NCBI GenBank assembly: GCA_963833835.1 | Contig: CAWHZI010000016.1 | Span: forward strand, 806,001-870,000 | Direction of reading: 5' to 3' | Length of the DNA stretch: 64,000 nt | Source of the DNA: Bog-532 sp963833835 | Lineage (GTDB): Bacteria > Actinomycetota > Actinomycetes > Streptosporangiales > Streptosporangiaceae | Part shown: positions 51,508-60,308 of the stretch, one piece after another | How positions within the stretch are numbered: position 1 is the stretch's first letter | Layout of the letters: each line of letters begins with the position of its first letter | Position numbers and translations under genes: made by a program | Notes under the pieces: generated by a model | Told to the model about the DNA's origin: nothing | The model's input: the letters and a program-made list of their open reading frames with translations, nothing else | The model's database searches: none

Positions 51508-52556
51508 TCTGGCTCACCTGGCGCCAGGCCCGGACCCAGGCCGTGGTTATGGCGGCCATCCTGGCCGTCTTCGGCCTGGTCCTGCTCATCACCGGCCCGC
51601 ACCTGGTCACGCTGTACCGGGACAGCACGTTCGCGGCCTGTAACCGCAACTGCGCCACCGACGCCGGCAACTTCCTCAACCAGATGGCCGTCACGCCGCC
51701 TTACCATCTGGTCTACCTGCTCGGGGCGTTGCTGATCGTCCTGCTGCCCGCGGTGATCGGCCTGTTCTGGGGCGCGCCGCTGGTCGCCCGCGAGCTCGAG
51801 TCCGGCACGTTCCGGCTGGCCTGGAACCAGACCGTCACCCGCGAACGCTGGCTGGCGGTCAAGCTCGGTGTCCTCGGCCTGGCCAGCATGGCCATCGCCG
51901 GGCTGCTCAGCCTGATCCTGGGCTGGTGGGCCAGCCCCATCGACCGCGCCGCCGATCTCCAGGGGGCCGGGGGTTTCCAGAGCCGGTTCTTCCCGCTGGA
52001 CTTCGGTACCCGGGGGATCGCGCCCATCGGCTACGCCGCCTTCGCGTTCGCGTTCGGCGTCCTGGTCGGGCTGATGGTCCGGCGCACCGTCCCGGCCATG
52101 GGGATCACCCTGGCGGTGATCATCGCGGTCCAGATCGCCTTCCCGCTGGTGATCCGCCCGAACCTGATCACCCCGGTGCGGAGCACGAGCATCGTCACCG
52201 CCGCCGCCATCGACGGCCTCACTACGAACCAGAACGGCACCAACGTCCGGGTGGACGCGCAATCGCCGAACATCCCCGGCGCCTGGGTCTACTCCAGCGA
52301 TGTCGTCAACCAGGCCGGGTCCACCAACCTTGGCCCGCTGCCGTCGAGCTGCCCCGGGCCGAACGGCGGCGGTAACGGTGGCGGCCCCCAGGAATGCTTT
52401 CAGGCGCTGGCCGCCAAGCACCTGAAGCAGGTGACCGTCTACCAGCCCGCGAACCGGTACTGGACCTTCCAGGCTCTGGAGTTCGGCATCTACCTGACCG
52501 TCGCCATCCTGCTGGCCTGGGCCTGCTTCTGGTGGACCCGCCGCCGGCTCAGCTGA
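51504..52556 (+). CDS. ABC transporter permease, ABC-2-like
   Basis: A 350-aa protein with about six hydrophobic segments and a large extracytoplasmic loop (about residues 230-320) that contains Gly-rich and Cys residues. No motif beyond ABC-2 character. Partner of the preceding ATPase by ATGA overlap. Confidence 0.82.
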   Translation: MIWLTWRQARTQAVVMAAILAVFGLVLLITGPHLVTLYRDSTFAACNRNCATDAGNFLNQMAVTPPYHLVYLLGALLIVLLPAVIGLFWGAPLVARELESGTFRLAWNQTVTRERWLAVKLGVLGLASMAIAGLLSLILGWWASPIDRAADLQGAGGFQSRFFPLDFGTRGIAPIGYAAFAFAFGVLVGLMVRRTVPAMGITLAVIIAVQIAFPLVIRPNLITPVRSTSIVTAAAIDGLTTNQNGTNVRVDAQSPNIPGAWVYSSDVVNQAGSTNLGPLPSSCPGPNGGGNGGGPQECFQALAAKHLKQVTVYQPANRYWTFQALEFGIYLTVAILLAWACFWWTRRRLS

Positions 52557-52570
52557 TACCGCCTCGCACT

Positions 52571-52599
52571 GCCTCAGCTAGACGCCGCTCAGCTGAGGC
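52571..52599. terminator. Bidirectional stem-loop between convergent genes
   Basis: GCCTCAGCT (52571-52579) and AGCTGAGGC (52591-52599) form a perfect 9-bp stem with an 11-nt loop, located between the permease stop and the end of the SDR gene, whose last codons it overlaps. Confidence 0.6.
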
Positions 52600-53287
52600 T
52601 CGGGTACAGGGCGGCCACGCCTCCGGCCAGGCCGCCCTGTACCTGCTGGCTGACCTCGTCCGCCACCACCTCGAACTGGCCCGCGGCCACGCCGTCCAGG
52701 GCCAGCTTGGCCACCACGGACGGGTCGGTCTTGGGCGCGGTGACGTGCCGGGCCATGTCGGTGTCCATGTAGCCGACGTGCAGCGCCGTGACCTGGGTAC
52801 CCTGGCCGGCCAGCTCCTGCCGCAGCGCGTTGGTCAGTGACCACTCCGCCGCCTTGGCCGCGGAGTAGGCCCCGACGGCCGGGAAGCTGACCCAGGACAG
52901 TACGGACAGCACGTTGAGGACCGCGCCGCCACCGGCCGCGGCCAGCTGGGGCGCGAAGGCCCGGGTCACCGCGAGCGTGCCGAAGAAGTGCGTGTCCAGC
53001 TCGAGCTTGATGTCGTCCAGCGAGCCGTTGAGCAGACCGGCCCCAGTGGACGACCCGGCGTTGTTGATCAGCAGGCTGACGTCACCGGTGGCGGCGGCGG
53101 CCGCGGCCACCGACGCCGGGTCGGTGATGTCCAGCGCGATCGGCGTCACCCCGGCCAGGTCGACCGATTCCGGGTTGCGGGCCCCGGCGTAGACCTTGGC
53201 CCCGCGAGCCACCAGTTCCTCGGCGAACCGCCGCCCGAGCCCGCGGTTGGCCCCCGTCACCAGCGCCGTACTTCCCTCGATCTGCAT
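52589..53287 (-). CDS. Short-chain dehydrogenase/reductase
   Basis: A 232-aa SDR: TGANRGLGR cofactor motif with basic residues after beta-2 (AGARN) favouring NADP(H), NNAG, Ser in VLSVLSWVS and YSAAKAAEW with catalytic Tyr and Lys. The ATG at 53287 (MQIEGSTALV) has GGAGGTC upstream. Divergent from the HxlR regulator with which it shares a palindrome-rich promoter; HxlR-SDR pairs are common and the regulator probably controls this gene. Confidence 0.87.
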   Translation of the reverse strand: MQIEGSTALVTGANRGLGRRFAEELVARGAKVYAGARNPESVDLAGVTPIALDITDPASVAAAAAATGDVSLLINNAGSSTGAGLLNGSLDDIKLELDTHFFGTLAVTRAFAPQLAAAGGGAVLNVLSVLSWVSFPAVGAYSAAKAAEWSLTNALRQELAGQGTQVTALHVGYMDTDMARHVTAPKTDPSVVAKLALDGVAAGQFEVVADEVSQQVQGGLAGGVAALYPSLS

Positions 53288-53327
53288 GCTGACCTCCGGC
53301 TTGCTCAACGATCGCCCAGCGTCCCTC

Positions 53328-53378
53328 GCTGAGTTGGTAAAACCAACCTAGCTGGCTGAGTTGGTATTCGCAACTCAG
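53328..53378. promoter_or_regulatory. Repeated palindromes between SDR and HxlR genes
   Basis: GCTGAGTTGGTA occurs at 53328-53339 and 53355-53366, 27 bp apart. The first copy extends into GTTGGT-AAA-ACCAAC (53333-53347). The second forms CTGAGTTG-7 nt-CAACTCAG (53356-53378), a perfect 8-bp-arm dyad. These are good candidates for HxlR dimer sites controlling both divergent genes. Confidence 0.65.
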
Positions 53379-53393
53379 GGGTAGAATGGGGTC

Positions 53394-53933
53394 ATGCACA
53401 AGGAGTCACCGCGCAAGCCGGCCAGGACCTCGCCGCAGAGGGCGACGGTGGAATCACTGCTGGAGCCGGCCGCGGAAACGCCGCCCGAGCTGATGTGCTC
53501 GATCGCGCGCAGCCTGTGCGTGCTGGGGGAGCGCTGGACGTTCCTCATCCTGCGGGAGGCGTTCTTCGGCGTGACCCGGTTCTCCGAGTTCCGCGACCGG
53601 CTGGGCGTCGCCCCGGACGTGCTCACCGAGCGGCTGGCCACGCTGACCGAGGCCGGCGTGCTGACCCGCGAGCCCTATCAGGAGCCGGGCCGCCGGGTCC
53701 GGTACGCCTACCAGCTCACCCCGGCTGGCCGGGAGCTCCAGCTCGTGCTGGGCTCGCTGCAGCAGTGGGGCGATGAGCACCTGCCGCCGCCCGGCGGCCC
53801 CACCGTGGACCGGCGGGCCCGGGACTCCGGCCGGCCGCTGCACGTCGGTTTCGTCGACGACCAGGGCCACGAGGTCGCCCTGCCCGACGTCGAGTTCGCC
53901 CGGACCGCCAACTACCCGGCCGCTCACGCGTGA
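53394..53933 (+). CDS. HxlR-family transcriptional regulator
   Basis: A 179-aa protein with the HxlR winged HTH (MCSIARSLCVLGERWTFLIL, RFSEFRDRLGVAPDVLTERL). Cys residues at the start of the domain (CSIARSLC) could be redox or electrophile sensors as in related regulators. A C-terminal extension of about 45 residues follows the HTH. ATG start. Confidence 0.88.
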   Translation: MHKESPRKPARTSPQRATVESLLEPAAETPPELMCSIARSLCVLGERWTFLILREAFFGVTRFSEFRDRLGVAPDVLTERLATLTEAGVLTREPYQEPGRRVRYAYQLTPAGRELQLVLGSLQQWGDEHLPPPGGPTVDRRARDSGRPLHVGFVDDQGHEVALPDVEFARTANYPAAHA

Positions 53934-53967
53934 CCCGGCGCCGGCCAGGCAGGCCGGCGCCGGGTCA
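53931..53967 (+). terminator. Strong terminator hairpin after HxlR gene
   Basis: A perfect inverted repeat with 16-bp arms (53931-53946, 53952-53967) and a 5-nt loop, beginning at the HxlR stop codon itself. No U-run, as usual for actinobacterial terminators. The following 220 bp to the next gene hold a TTGACA (54084) and TATAAG (54115) at too long a spacing to call a promoter. Confidence 0.75.
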
Positions 53968-54187
53968 CGGCGTAACGCGGCCGCGATCCGGAGTCCCAAC
54001 CTCAAGGTCTGTTTCCTCCTGGGTAGCTACGTTGATATCTGCATCCTTTGACCCGAAGGCGACCCCGCCTAAGCCACCAGGGTTTGACAACTCCAGGGCC
54101 CGCCGTCAGCCTCGTATAAGAACTAGAGCATGATTCCAGAAATGGAGTCGGACCCAGCAAGACGGACGCAGAAAGGTCGTCAGGCCG

Positions 54188-55345
54188 ATGGTGGACTTCT
54201 CGCTCAGCGACGAGGAACGGCAGATTCGCGACACCGTGCGCTCCTTCATCGAGAAGGAAGTCATGCCGCTGGAGCCCGAAGTGCTGCGCAACGAGCGCGC
54301 CGGGCAGCCCGGGCTTGACCGGTCCGTGCTGCGCGACCTGCAGAACAAGGCCCGGCGCAGCGGCTTCTGGGGCGTGAACACGCCCGAGGGGTACGGCGGC
54401 ATGAACCTCGGCGCGGTCATGTCCGCGATCTTGATGATGGAGTGCGGCCGGACGTTCGTGCCGTTCTCGTTCGGCGGTTACGCCGACAACATTCTGTACG
54501 CGGCCAACGAGGAGCAGCAGCAGCGCTACCTGATCCCCACCATCGAGGGCGACCGGCGCTCCTGCTTCGCCATCACCGAGCCGGGCGCGGGCTCGGACGC
54601 GCGTAACATCCGGGCCTCGGCCAAGCCCGACGGCGGCGACTACGTCATCAACGGCGAGAAGACGTTCATCACCAACGGCAACGAGGCCGACTTCGTGATG
54701 GTGTTCGCGGTGGTCCCGGACGCCGGCATCACCTGCTTCCTGGTCGACCGGGACATGGGCTGGAAGTCCGAGCCGATCCCGACCATGGGGGAGTGGGGCC
54801 CGGCCGCGCTGGTCTTCGAGGACGTCCGGGTGCCCGCCTCGGCCATGCTGGGGGAGCCGGGCAAGGGTTTCGAGCTGGCCATGCAGTGGATCCGGCAGGG
54901 CCGCTACCTGATCCCGGCCCGGGCCATCGGCGCGGCCGAGCGGCTGCTCCAGATGGCCATCGACTACGCCAAGATCCGGGTCTCGATGGGCCACCCGATC
55001 GCCGACTACCAGGCCATCCAGTGGCAGATCGCCGACTCCGCGGTGGATATCGAGAGCACCAAGTGGCTCACGCTGCTGGCGGCCTGGCGGGTCGAGCACG
55101 GCCTGGACGGGCGGCACGCCTCCTCCATCGCCAAGCTGGACGGCGCGATCATGGCCAACCAGGTCGTCGACCGGGTCATGCAGATCCACGGCGGCATGGG
55201 CTACACCAAGGAACTGCCGGTCGAGCGCTGGTACCGCGAGCTGCGGCTGCTGCGCATCTACGAGGGCACCGACGAGATCCAGCGGCGCACCATCGCCCGC
55301 AACCTGCTCAAGGGTCACGTCAAGCTGGGCGGCATCGGGGAGTGA
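54188..55345 (+). CDS. Acyl-CoA dehydrogenase
   Basis: A 385-aa FAD enzyme of fatty-acid-type beta-oxidation: FAITEPGAGSDARNI and GEKTFITNG FAD/substrate motifs, and the catalytic Glu in RIYEGTDEIQRRTIARNLL. Four-domain length is normal. The stop overlaps the next gene (GTGA), so it works with the acyl-CoA ligase below, perhaps on a branched or aromatic acyl chain. Confidence 0.9.
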   Translation: MVDFSLSDEERQIRDTVRSFIEKEVMPLEPEVLRNERAGQPGLDRSVLRDLQNKARRSGFWGVNTPEGYGGMNLGAVMSAILMMECGRTFVPFSFGGYADNILYAANEEQQQRYLIPTIEGDRRSCFAITEPGAGSDARNIRASAKPDGGDYVINGEKTFITNGNEADFVMVFAVVPDAGITCFLVDRDMGWKSEPIPTMGEWGPAALVFEDVRVPASAMLGEPGKGFELAMQWIRQGRYLIPARAIGAAERLLQMAIDYAKIRVSMGHPIADYQAIQWQIADSAVDIESTKWLTLLAAWRVEHGLDGRHASSIAKLDGAIMANQVVDRVMQIHGGMGYTKELPVERWYRELRLLRIYEGTDEIQRRTIARNLLKGHVKLGGIGE

Positions 55346-57555
55346 GCCCCCCGCCGCCGGGGGGCAGCGATGTAACCGGTCTGAGGGCGCTCTTTCATCC
55401 GCGCTCGATCGCCCTGGTCGGTGCGACCGACAAGTCCGGCTGGTCGGTCAACACGCTGGCCAATCTGCGGCTGCACGAGTTCGGCGGGCCGGTGTACCTG
55501 GTCAACCCGCGGACCGAGGTGGTGCACGGCGAGCGGGCGCACCGGACCCTGACCGGCCTGCCGGGCCCGGTGGACCTGGCCTACGTCATGGTGCCCACCG
55601 GCGTGGTGCTGGACGTACTGCGGGAGGGCGCCGACGCCGGTGTCCGGGCCTTCGTCATCCTGACCGCCGGGTTCGGTGAGACCGGCCCGGAAGGGGCCCG
55701 GCGGGAGGCCGAGATCGTCGCCTTCGCCCGCGAGCGCGGGCTGACCGTGCTCGGCCCGAACGGCAACGGCTACATCAACGCGGCCGCCGGGATCACCCCC
55801 TACGGGCTGCCGATCCCGGTACCGCTGCTGCGCGGACCGGTCGGGGTGGTGCTGCAGAGCGGCGGCCTGGCCAGCGCCGTGCTCAGCTTCGCCCAGGCTC
55901 GCAACCTGGGCATCAGCCTGCTGGTGTCGATGGGCAACGAGTCCCTGCTGTCGGTGACCGACCTGGTGGACTACCTGATTGACGACCCGGCCACCCAGGT
56001 CATCGCCCTGTTCCTGGAGTCCATCCGGCAGCCCGCCGAGTTCGCCGCGGTGGCCCGCCGGGCGCTGGCCGCGGGTAAGCCGATCGTGGCCCTCAAGGTC
56101 GGCCGCAGCGTCACCGCCCAGCACACCGCCCAGGCCCATACCGGCGCGCTGACCGGTGACGACGCCGTGATCGACAGCGTGTTCCGGCGGCTGGGCGTGG
56201 CCCGGGTCCGGTCCCTGGAGGACCTGATCATCACGGCCGGGGTGCTGGCCGAGCTGACCCGGGACGGGCGAGCCCAGGGCGGGCCCGAGGGCGCCGGGCT
56301 GCTGCGCGGGAACCGGCTGGGCGTGGTCACCCCGTCCGGCGGCGCGTCCGAGATCATCGCCGACCGGGCCGACGACGAGGACCTGGCCCTGCCGCCGTTC
56401 GCGCCCGCCACCACGGCCGCGCTCAAAGCCATGCTGCCCGCGTTCGCCGACGTGGCCAACCCGCTCGACGTCACCGGCTACGTCGTGGTGGACCGGACGC
56501 TCCTGGGCCGGGCGCTGGAGATCGTGGTCGCCGACCCCGGCCTGGACGTGGTGCTGCTGCTGGCCGACCCGGTGCGGGACGAGCCCGCCGACCCGGCCCT
56601 GTTCCGGGCCGTGCTCGAGGCCAACGCGCGCCGGATCGCCGATTCCCCCCGGCCGGTGGTGGTGGTCAGCAACGCGCTGACCGACATCACCCCGGTCGGC
56701 CGCCGGATGCTGGCCGAGGCCGGGTACCCGCCGGTGGCCGGCGGCATCGAGCACGGGCTGACCGCCATCGGCGCCGCCGTCCGGTGGTTCCGGGCCTACC
56801 GCGCGGCGGCCCGCCCGCCCCCGCCTGCCCCGGTGCCGCCCGGTGCCAGCGGGATCGAGGCCGCCCGGTCCGGGGCCCCTGACATCGAGGCGACTGACAT
56901 CGAGGCGACTGAAATCGGGACGGGCGGCATCTGGGCCGAGGATCGCGCCGCGGGCTTGCTGGACCGCCAGGGGGTGCCGGTGGTGCCGCGCCGCGCGGCC
57001 GGTGACGAAGCGGCCGCGGTGGCCGCCGCAGGCGAGCTGGGCTACCCGGTGGTGGTCAAGGCGGGCGGTCTGGCCCACAAGAGCGACACCGGCGGGGTCC
57101 GGCTCAACCTGGGTGACGAAGCCGCGGTCCGGGCCGCCTACCGCGGGGTGCAGGCGGTCGCGGACGGTGGCCCGGTGCTGGTCCAGCCGTACCGGACCGG
57201 CGGCGTCGAGCTGATCACCGGGATCGTCCGCGACCCGGCCTGGGGCCTGATGCTGGCGGTCGGCCTGGGCGGGATCTGGGTCGAGGTCCTGCGGGACGCC
57301 GCCCTGCTCCCGCTGCCGGTGAGCGTGGGCGAGGTCATCGGCGCCCTGCGGGAACTGCGCGGCCTGCCCGTCCTGCGCGGTGCCCGCGGCACGCCCCCGG
57401 CCGATCTGGCCCGGGTGGCCGAGGTCATCGCGGACATCGCCGCGGTCGCCGTGTCCCTGGGCGACCGGCTGGAGTCGCTGGAGGTCAACCCGCTGCTGGT
57501 GCGGGGTGATCAGGTCGAGGCGCTGGACGCCCTGATCACCTGGAGGTCTCGGTGA
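55342..57555 (+). CDS. NDP-forming acyl-CoA synthetase (acetate/propionate-CoA ligase family)
   Basis: A 737-aa fused protein: CoA-binding domain (FHPRSIALVGATDKSGW), succinyl-CoA-ligase-like domains with the phospho-His in AQAHTGALTGDD, a variable Ala/Pro linker with a DIEAT repeat (about residues 510-530), and an ATP-grasp domain (GYPVVVKAGGLAHKSDTGGV, LEVNPLLVRGD). It interconverts acyl-CoA and acid with ADP/ATP or GDP/GTP. No fused GNAT acetyltransferase domain. GTG start overlapping the dehydrogenase stop. Confidence 0.87.
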   Translation: MSPPPPGGSDVTGLRALFHPRSIALVGATDKSGWSVNTLANLRLHEFGGPVYLVNPRTEVVHGERAHRTLTGLPGPVDLAYVMVPTGVVLDVLREGADAGVRAFVILTAGFGETGPEGARREAEIVAFARERGLTVLGPNGNGYINAAAGITPYGLPIPVPLLRGPVGVVLQSGGLASAVLSFAQARNLGISLLVSMGNESLLSVTDLVDYLIDDPATQVIALFLESIRQPAEFAAVARRALAAGKPIVALKVGRSVTAQHTAQAHTGALTGDDAVIDSVFRRLGVARVRSLEDLIITAGVLAELTRDGRAQGGPEGAGLLRGNRLGVVTPSGGASEIIADRADDEDLALPPFAPATTAALKAMLPAFADVANPLDVTGYVVVDRTLLGRALEIVVADPGLDVVLLLADPVRDEPADPALFRAVLEANARRIADSPRPVVVVSNALTDITPVGRRMLAEAGYPPVAGGIEHGLTAIGAAVRWFRAYRAAARPPPPAPVPPGASGIEAARSGAPDIEATDIEATEIGTGGIWAEDRAAGLLDRQGVPVVPRRAAGDEAAAVAAAGELGYPVVVKAGGLAHKSDTGGVRLNLGDEAAVRAAYRGVQAVADGGPVLVQPYRTGGVELITGIVRDPAWGLMLAVGLGGIWVEVLRDAALLPLPVSVGEVIGALRELRGLPVLRGARGTPPADLARVAEVIADIAAVAVSLGDRLESLEVNPLLVRGDQVEALDALITWRSR

Positions 57556-58288
57556 TGCCGGCGCGGGTGCTGGGGGCGGGCCCGCCCGGCCAGGGCTGAC
57601 CGGTCATGACGGCCAGGTGCAGCGCGACCAGCGTGTCCTCCAGGGCCGGGACAGCGCTGATCTGCCCGGCCCGGACCCGGCCCCGGACCAGTTCCGCGGT
57701 CGCCCCGGACAGGGCCAGGTAGGCGTCGTACGGCAACGTGGGCCAGCCGGGGTGCCGGGTACGGGCCCGCTCGTGCCAGGTCTGGTTCAGGTCGGCGTAG
57801 CGGTGCTGGGCCCGGGCCAGCTGCTCGGTGGCGTGCGGCCCGGCCGCGGGCATGTCGATGTAGAAGATCTTGGCGAACTCCGGCTCCCCGGTGATGAACG
57901 TGAGGAAGCCCCGGACCGCGACCCGCAGCACCGCCTCGTCCGTGGTGCCCCGATCGGCCGCCCGGGTCGCGGCCACGATCCGCTGGTCCATCAGCCGGCC
58001 ACCCTCGCGCGCGGCGTCCAGGAAGCACGCCTCCTTGTCCGCGAAGTGGGCGTAGAACGCCGCGCGCGAGACCCGCGCCCGGCGGACGATGTCGGCCACC
58101 GTCACCACCGCGTAGTCCGACGCGGCCACCGCCGCGACCACCGCCCGCAGCAGCCGCTCGCGCTGCGACGCCTGCACCTCGGGGGCCGGCAGCCGGCTGC
58201 GGCCGCGAGGCAGCCCGGGCTTGCCCTCGTGCGTGTCGGCCAGGGTGCCGCCGGTGCCACTGGTGGCCTCTTGCCTGCTGTGAACCAC
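57536..58288 (-). CDS. TetR-family transcriptional regulator
   Basis: A 250-aa protein: a basic 45-residue N-terminal extension, then the TetR HTH (YAVVTVADIVRRARVSRAAFYAHFADKEACF) split over helices 2-3, and a helical ligand domain. Convergent with and overlapping the acyl-CoA ligase by 20 bp; by neighbourhood it could repress the acyl-CoA genes. GTG start. Confidence 0.87.
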   Translation of the reverse strand: MVHSRQEATSGTGGTLADTHEGKPGLPRGRSRLPAPEVQASQRERLLRAVVAAVAASDYAVVTVADIVRRARVSRAAFYAHFADKEACFLDAAREGGRLMDQRIVAATRAADRGTTDEAVLRVAVRGFLTFITGEPEFAKIFYIDMPAAGPHATEQLARAQHRYADLNQTWHERARTRHPGWPTLPYDAYLALSGATAELVRGRVRAGQISAVPALEDTLVALHLAVMTGQPWPGGPAPSTRAGITETSR

Positions 58289-58339
58289 GCGCTTAGAGTA
58301 TCCGCCAAACGCCTTAAGTACACAGGCGTACTTATGCGT

Positions 58340-59167
58340 TCAGTCTGGCGCTTCGCCCCGCAGGAACTGGATGTAGCGCTCGGCCGAGGCTTCCAGCTTC
58401 GGCCGGGCGCCCTGCCGGATGGTGGGGGCCCAGCCGCCGTAGATCCGGTCGAACGGGAATGGCCGCACCGCGTCCAGGATGCCCCGGATCAGCGGCTCGG
58501 GCAGCGGCAGCCGGTTCGGGGCGCTCCAGATGAACGACAGCCGGTCCTCGCCCGGCGTGACGAAGATCGTGTCCCCGGTCAGCAGGGCCCCGGCCCCGCC
58601 CGCGCCCGCCGCCCAGTGCACCACCGCGCTGCCGGGGAAGTGGCCGCCGCACTGCACCAGCGTCACGCCCGGCAGCACGGCCAGCTGCCCGGCCCAGGTC
58701 CGGATGGCCGGGTCGGGCAAGGTCACCCAGTCCCGGTCGGCCTCCGGTACCAGCACGTCCGCACCGAAGGCGTGCGCCCACTCCGCCATCGCCCCGTAGA
58801 AGTGCGGGTGGCTGGCCGTCACCGCCCGCAGCCCGCCCGCCTCCCGGACCCGCGCGATGGCCTCGTCGTCCACGAAGCCGGGCGGGTCCCAGAGCAGGTT
58901 GCCCTGGTCGGTGCGGACCAGCAGCGCCCGCTGCCCGATGCCGACCGACGGCGAGACCCCGATCCCGATCAGGCCGGGCTCCTCTTCCCAGAACTCACAG
59001 TGCCGTCCATTGGGACGCCCGCCGGCGGCCAGCTCCTCGTGGGTGGTCCAGCGTTGGCCGGACCTGGGCACCCACTGCCGCTCGTCGGCGCAGATCATGC
59101 AGGAAGCCGGCGGGTCCTCGGTGTCCGGGTAGTGGTTACCGCAGGTGGCGCAGATCCAGTTCGGCAA
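58340..59167 (-). CDS. MBL-fold protein with N-terminal zinc ribbon and altered metal motif
   Basis: A 275-aa protein. Residues 4-26 form a rubredoxin-like knuckle pair (ICATCGNHYP, SCMICAD). The rest is an MBL fold in which the usual HxHxDH is reduced to ASHPHFYGAM; a later His (CGGHFPGS) and Asp (LLTGDTIFV) remain. Start TTG at 59167 with a GGGGGGCCCG run upstream. Function unknown; the missing ligands suggest a mononuclear site or a non-hydrolytic role. Confidence 0.78.
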   Translation of the reverse strand: MPNWICATCGNHYPDTEDPPASCMICADERQWVPRSGQRWTTHEELAAGGRPNGRHCEFWEEEPGLIGIGVSPSVGIGQRALLVRTDQGNLLWDPPGFVDDEAIARVREAGGLRAVTASHPHFYGAMAEWAHAFGADVLVPEADRDWVTLPDPAIRTWAGQLAVLPGVTLVQCGGHFPGSAVVHWAAGAGGAGALLTGDTIFVTPGEDRLSFIWSAPNRLPLPEPLIRGILDAVRPFPFDRIYGGWAPTIRQGARPKLEASAERYIQFLRGEAPD

Positions 59168-59199
59168 CGGGCCCCCCGTGCATTGGCAGTGGGCTGAGG

Positions 59200-59628
59200 T
59201 CAGCGGAAGTCTTCCGGGGTGAACGACCGCGGCTCCACCAGCACCAGCCAGTTGCCGGTGTTGTCGCGCATCACCGCCTCAATACCGTACGGCCGTTCCG
59301 CCGGTTCCTGCAGGAACGTGACGCCCTTGGCCGACAGTTCGGCGTACGTCTTCCGGCAGTCGTCCACCTTGAGGCCGAGCCCGCCCATCTGGCCCTTCTC
59401 CAGCTGGCCGCGGATGAACCGGGCTGCCTCGTCGTCCAGCGGCGGCCCGGGCAGCATCAGCGTCACCTCGAGCTCCGGCTGGCTGGGGTGCCCGATCGTC
59501 AGCCACCGGTAGCCCTCGCCCATGGTGATGTCGGTGCGGGTCTCGAAGTTGAGGTTCTCGACGTAGAAGTCGCGGGCCTGATCCTGGTCGAGGCAGTACA
59601 CCGTGACCAGCGAGATGTTGGAAATCAT
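59200..59628 (-). CDS. VOC-superfamily (glyoxalase/bleomycin-resistance-like) protein
   Basis: A 142-aa protein with two beta-alpha-beta-beta-beta modules: SLVTVYCLDQDQARDFYVENL at the start, LTIGHPSQPELEVTLML, and AVMRDNTGNWLVLVEP at the end with the metal-ligand Glu. Immediately follows the AraC gene on the same strand, a frequent pair. Substrate unknown. Confidence 0.88.
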   Translation of the reverse strand: MISNISLVTVYCLDQDQARDFYVENLNFETRTDITMGEGYRWLTIGHPSQPELEVTLMLPGPPLDDEAARFIRGQLEKGQMGGLGLKVDDCRKTYAELSAKGVTFLQEPAERPYGIEAVMRDNTGNWLVLVEPRSFTPEDFR

Positions 59629-59696
59629 GGCCCAGACTCTAGGGCCGGCCGCTCAGCCAGGTCTTCTCTCAGATTGCGCACCTGGCCGCCCGGGCT

Positions 59697-60128
59697 TCAG
59701 CCGCCGGGCTTCAGCCGCCCGGGACCGTGCATGAACAGGTAGCAGCCGGGCACGTGCGGCCCGCCCCGCGCGGCCCACCGGTCGCGGTAGGCGGTCGGCG
59801 TCTCGCCCACCAGGCGGGTGAACAGCGACGAGAACGAGCCGAGGCTGCTGAACCCGACCAGGAAGCAGATCTCGGTCACGGTCAGGTTGGCCGAACGCAA
59901 CAGGTCCTGAGCCCTTTCCACCCGGCGCAGCGTCAGGTACCTGATCGGGGTCAGCCCGTACGCCGCCTCGAAGCTCCGCGCGAAGTGGAACTTGGACACC
60001 CCCGCCACCCCGGCCAGCTCGTCCAGGTCGATGGCCCTGGCGTAGTGCCGGTCGATGTGGTCGTGCGCCCGCCGCAGGTGCGGCAGCAACTCCAGCGCCA
60101 CCGCCTGCTTCACCGCCGCCCGCCCCAT
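59697..60128 (-). CDS. AraC-family transcriptional regulator (DNA-binding domain only)
   Basis: A 143-aa protein that is nearly all AraC DNA-binding domain: two HTHs (LDELAGVAGVSKFHFARSF and VTEICFLVGFSSLGSFSSLF), no separate sensor domain. It probably controls the VOC gene 68 bp downstream. ATG start. Confidence 0.87.
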   Translation of the reverse strand: MGRAAVKQAVALELLPHLRRAHDHIDRHYARAIDLDELAGVAGVSKFHFARSFEAAYGLTPIRYLTLRRVERAQDLLRSANLTVTEICFLVGFSSLGSFSSLFTRLVGETPTAYRDRWAARGGPHVPGCYLFMHGPGRLKPGG

Positions 60129-60158
60129 GCCAGGAGCCTAAGCCGCCCGCCCGGCCGC

Positions 60159-60202
60159 CGCCACCGCGTCCGCCACCCCCCGCCACCGCGTCCGCCACCC
60201 CC
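60159..60202. repeat. Two tandem 22-bp repeats
   Basis: Exact tandem copies at 60159-60180 and 60181-60202 in the gap between the divergent AraC and PadR genes. Pyrimidine-rich on the plus strand. No evident function. Confidence 0.7.
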
Positions 60203-60248
60203 CGCCGCTACGTCTGCCGCCCCCGCTCGCCCATTCCGCCCAAACCCC

Positions 60249-60292
60249 TTGCCCAATCGCCTGTATACCCAGTATTATCCTCAGCATGATAC
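60249..60292 (+). promoter_or_regulatory. Promoter with overlapping dyad for the PadR/ABC operon
   Basis: TTGCCC (60249-60254), 18 bp, TATTAT (60273-60278). An imperfect 21-bp dyad, GTATTATC to CATGATAC (60272-60292), covers the -10, as expected for autorepression by the PadR protein encoded next. Confidence 0.55.
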
Positions 60293-60308
60293 GGGCCAAG
60301 GCCAAGCG

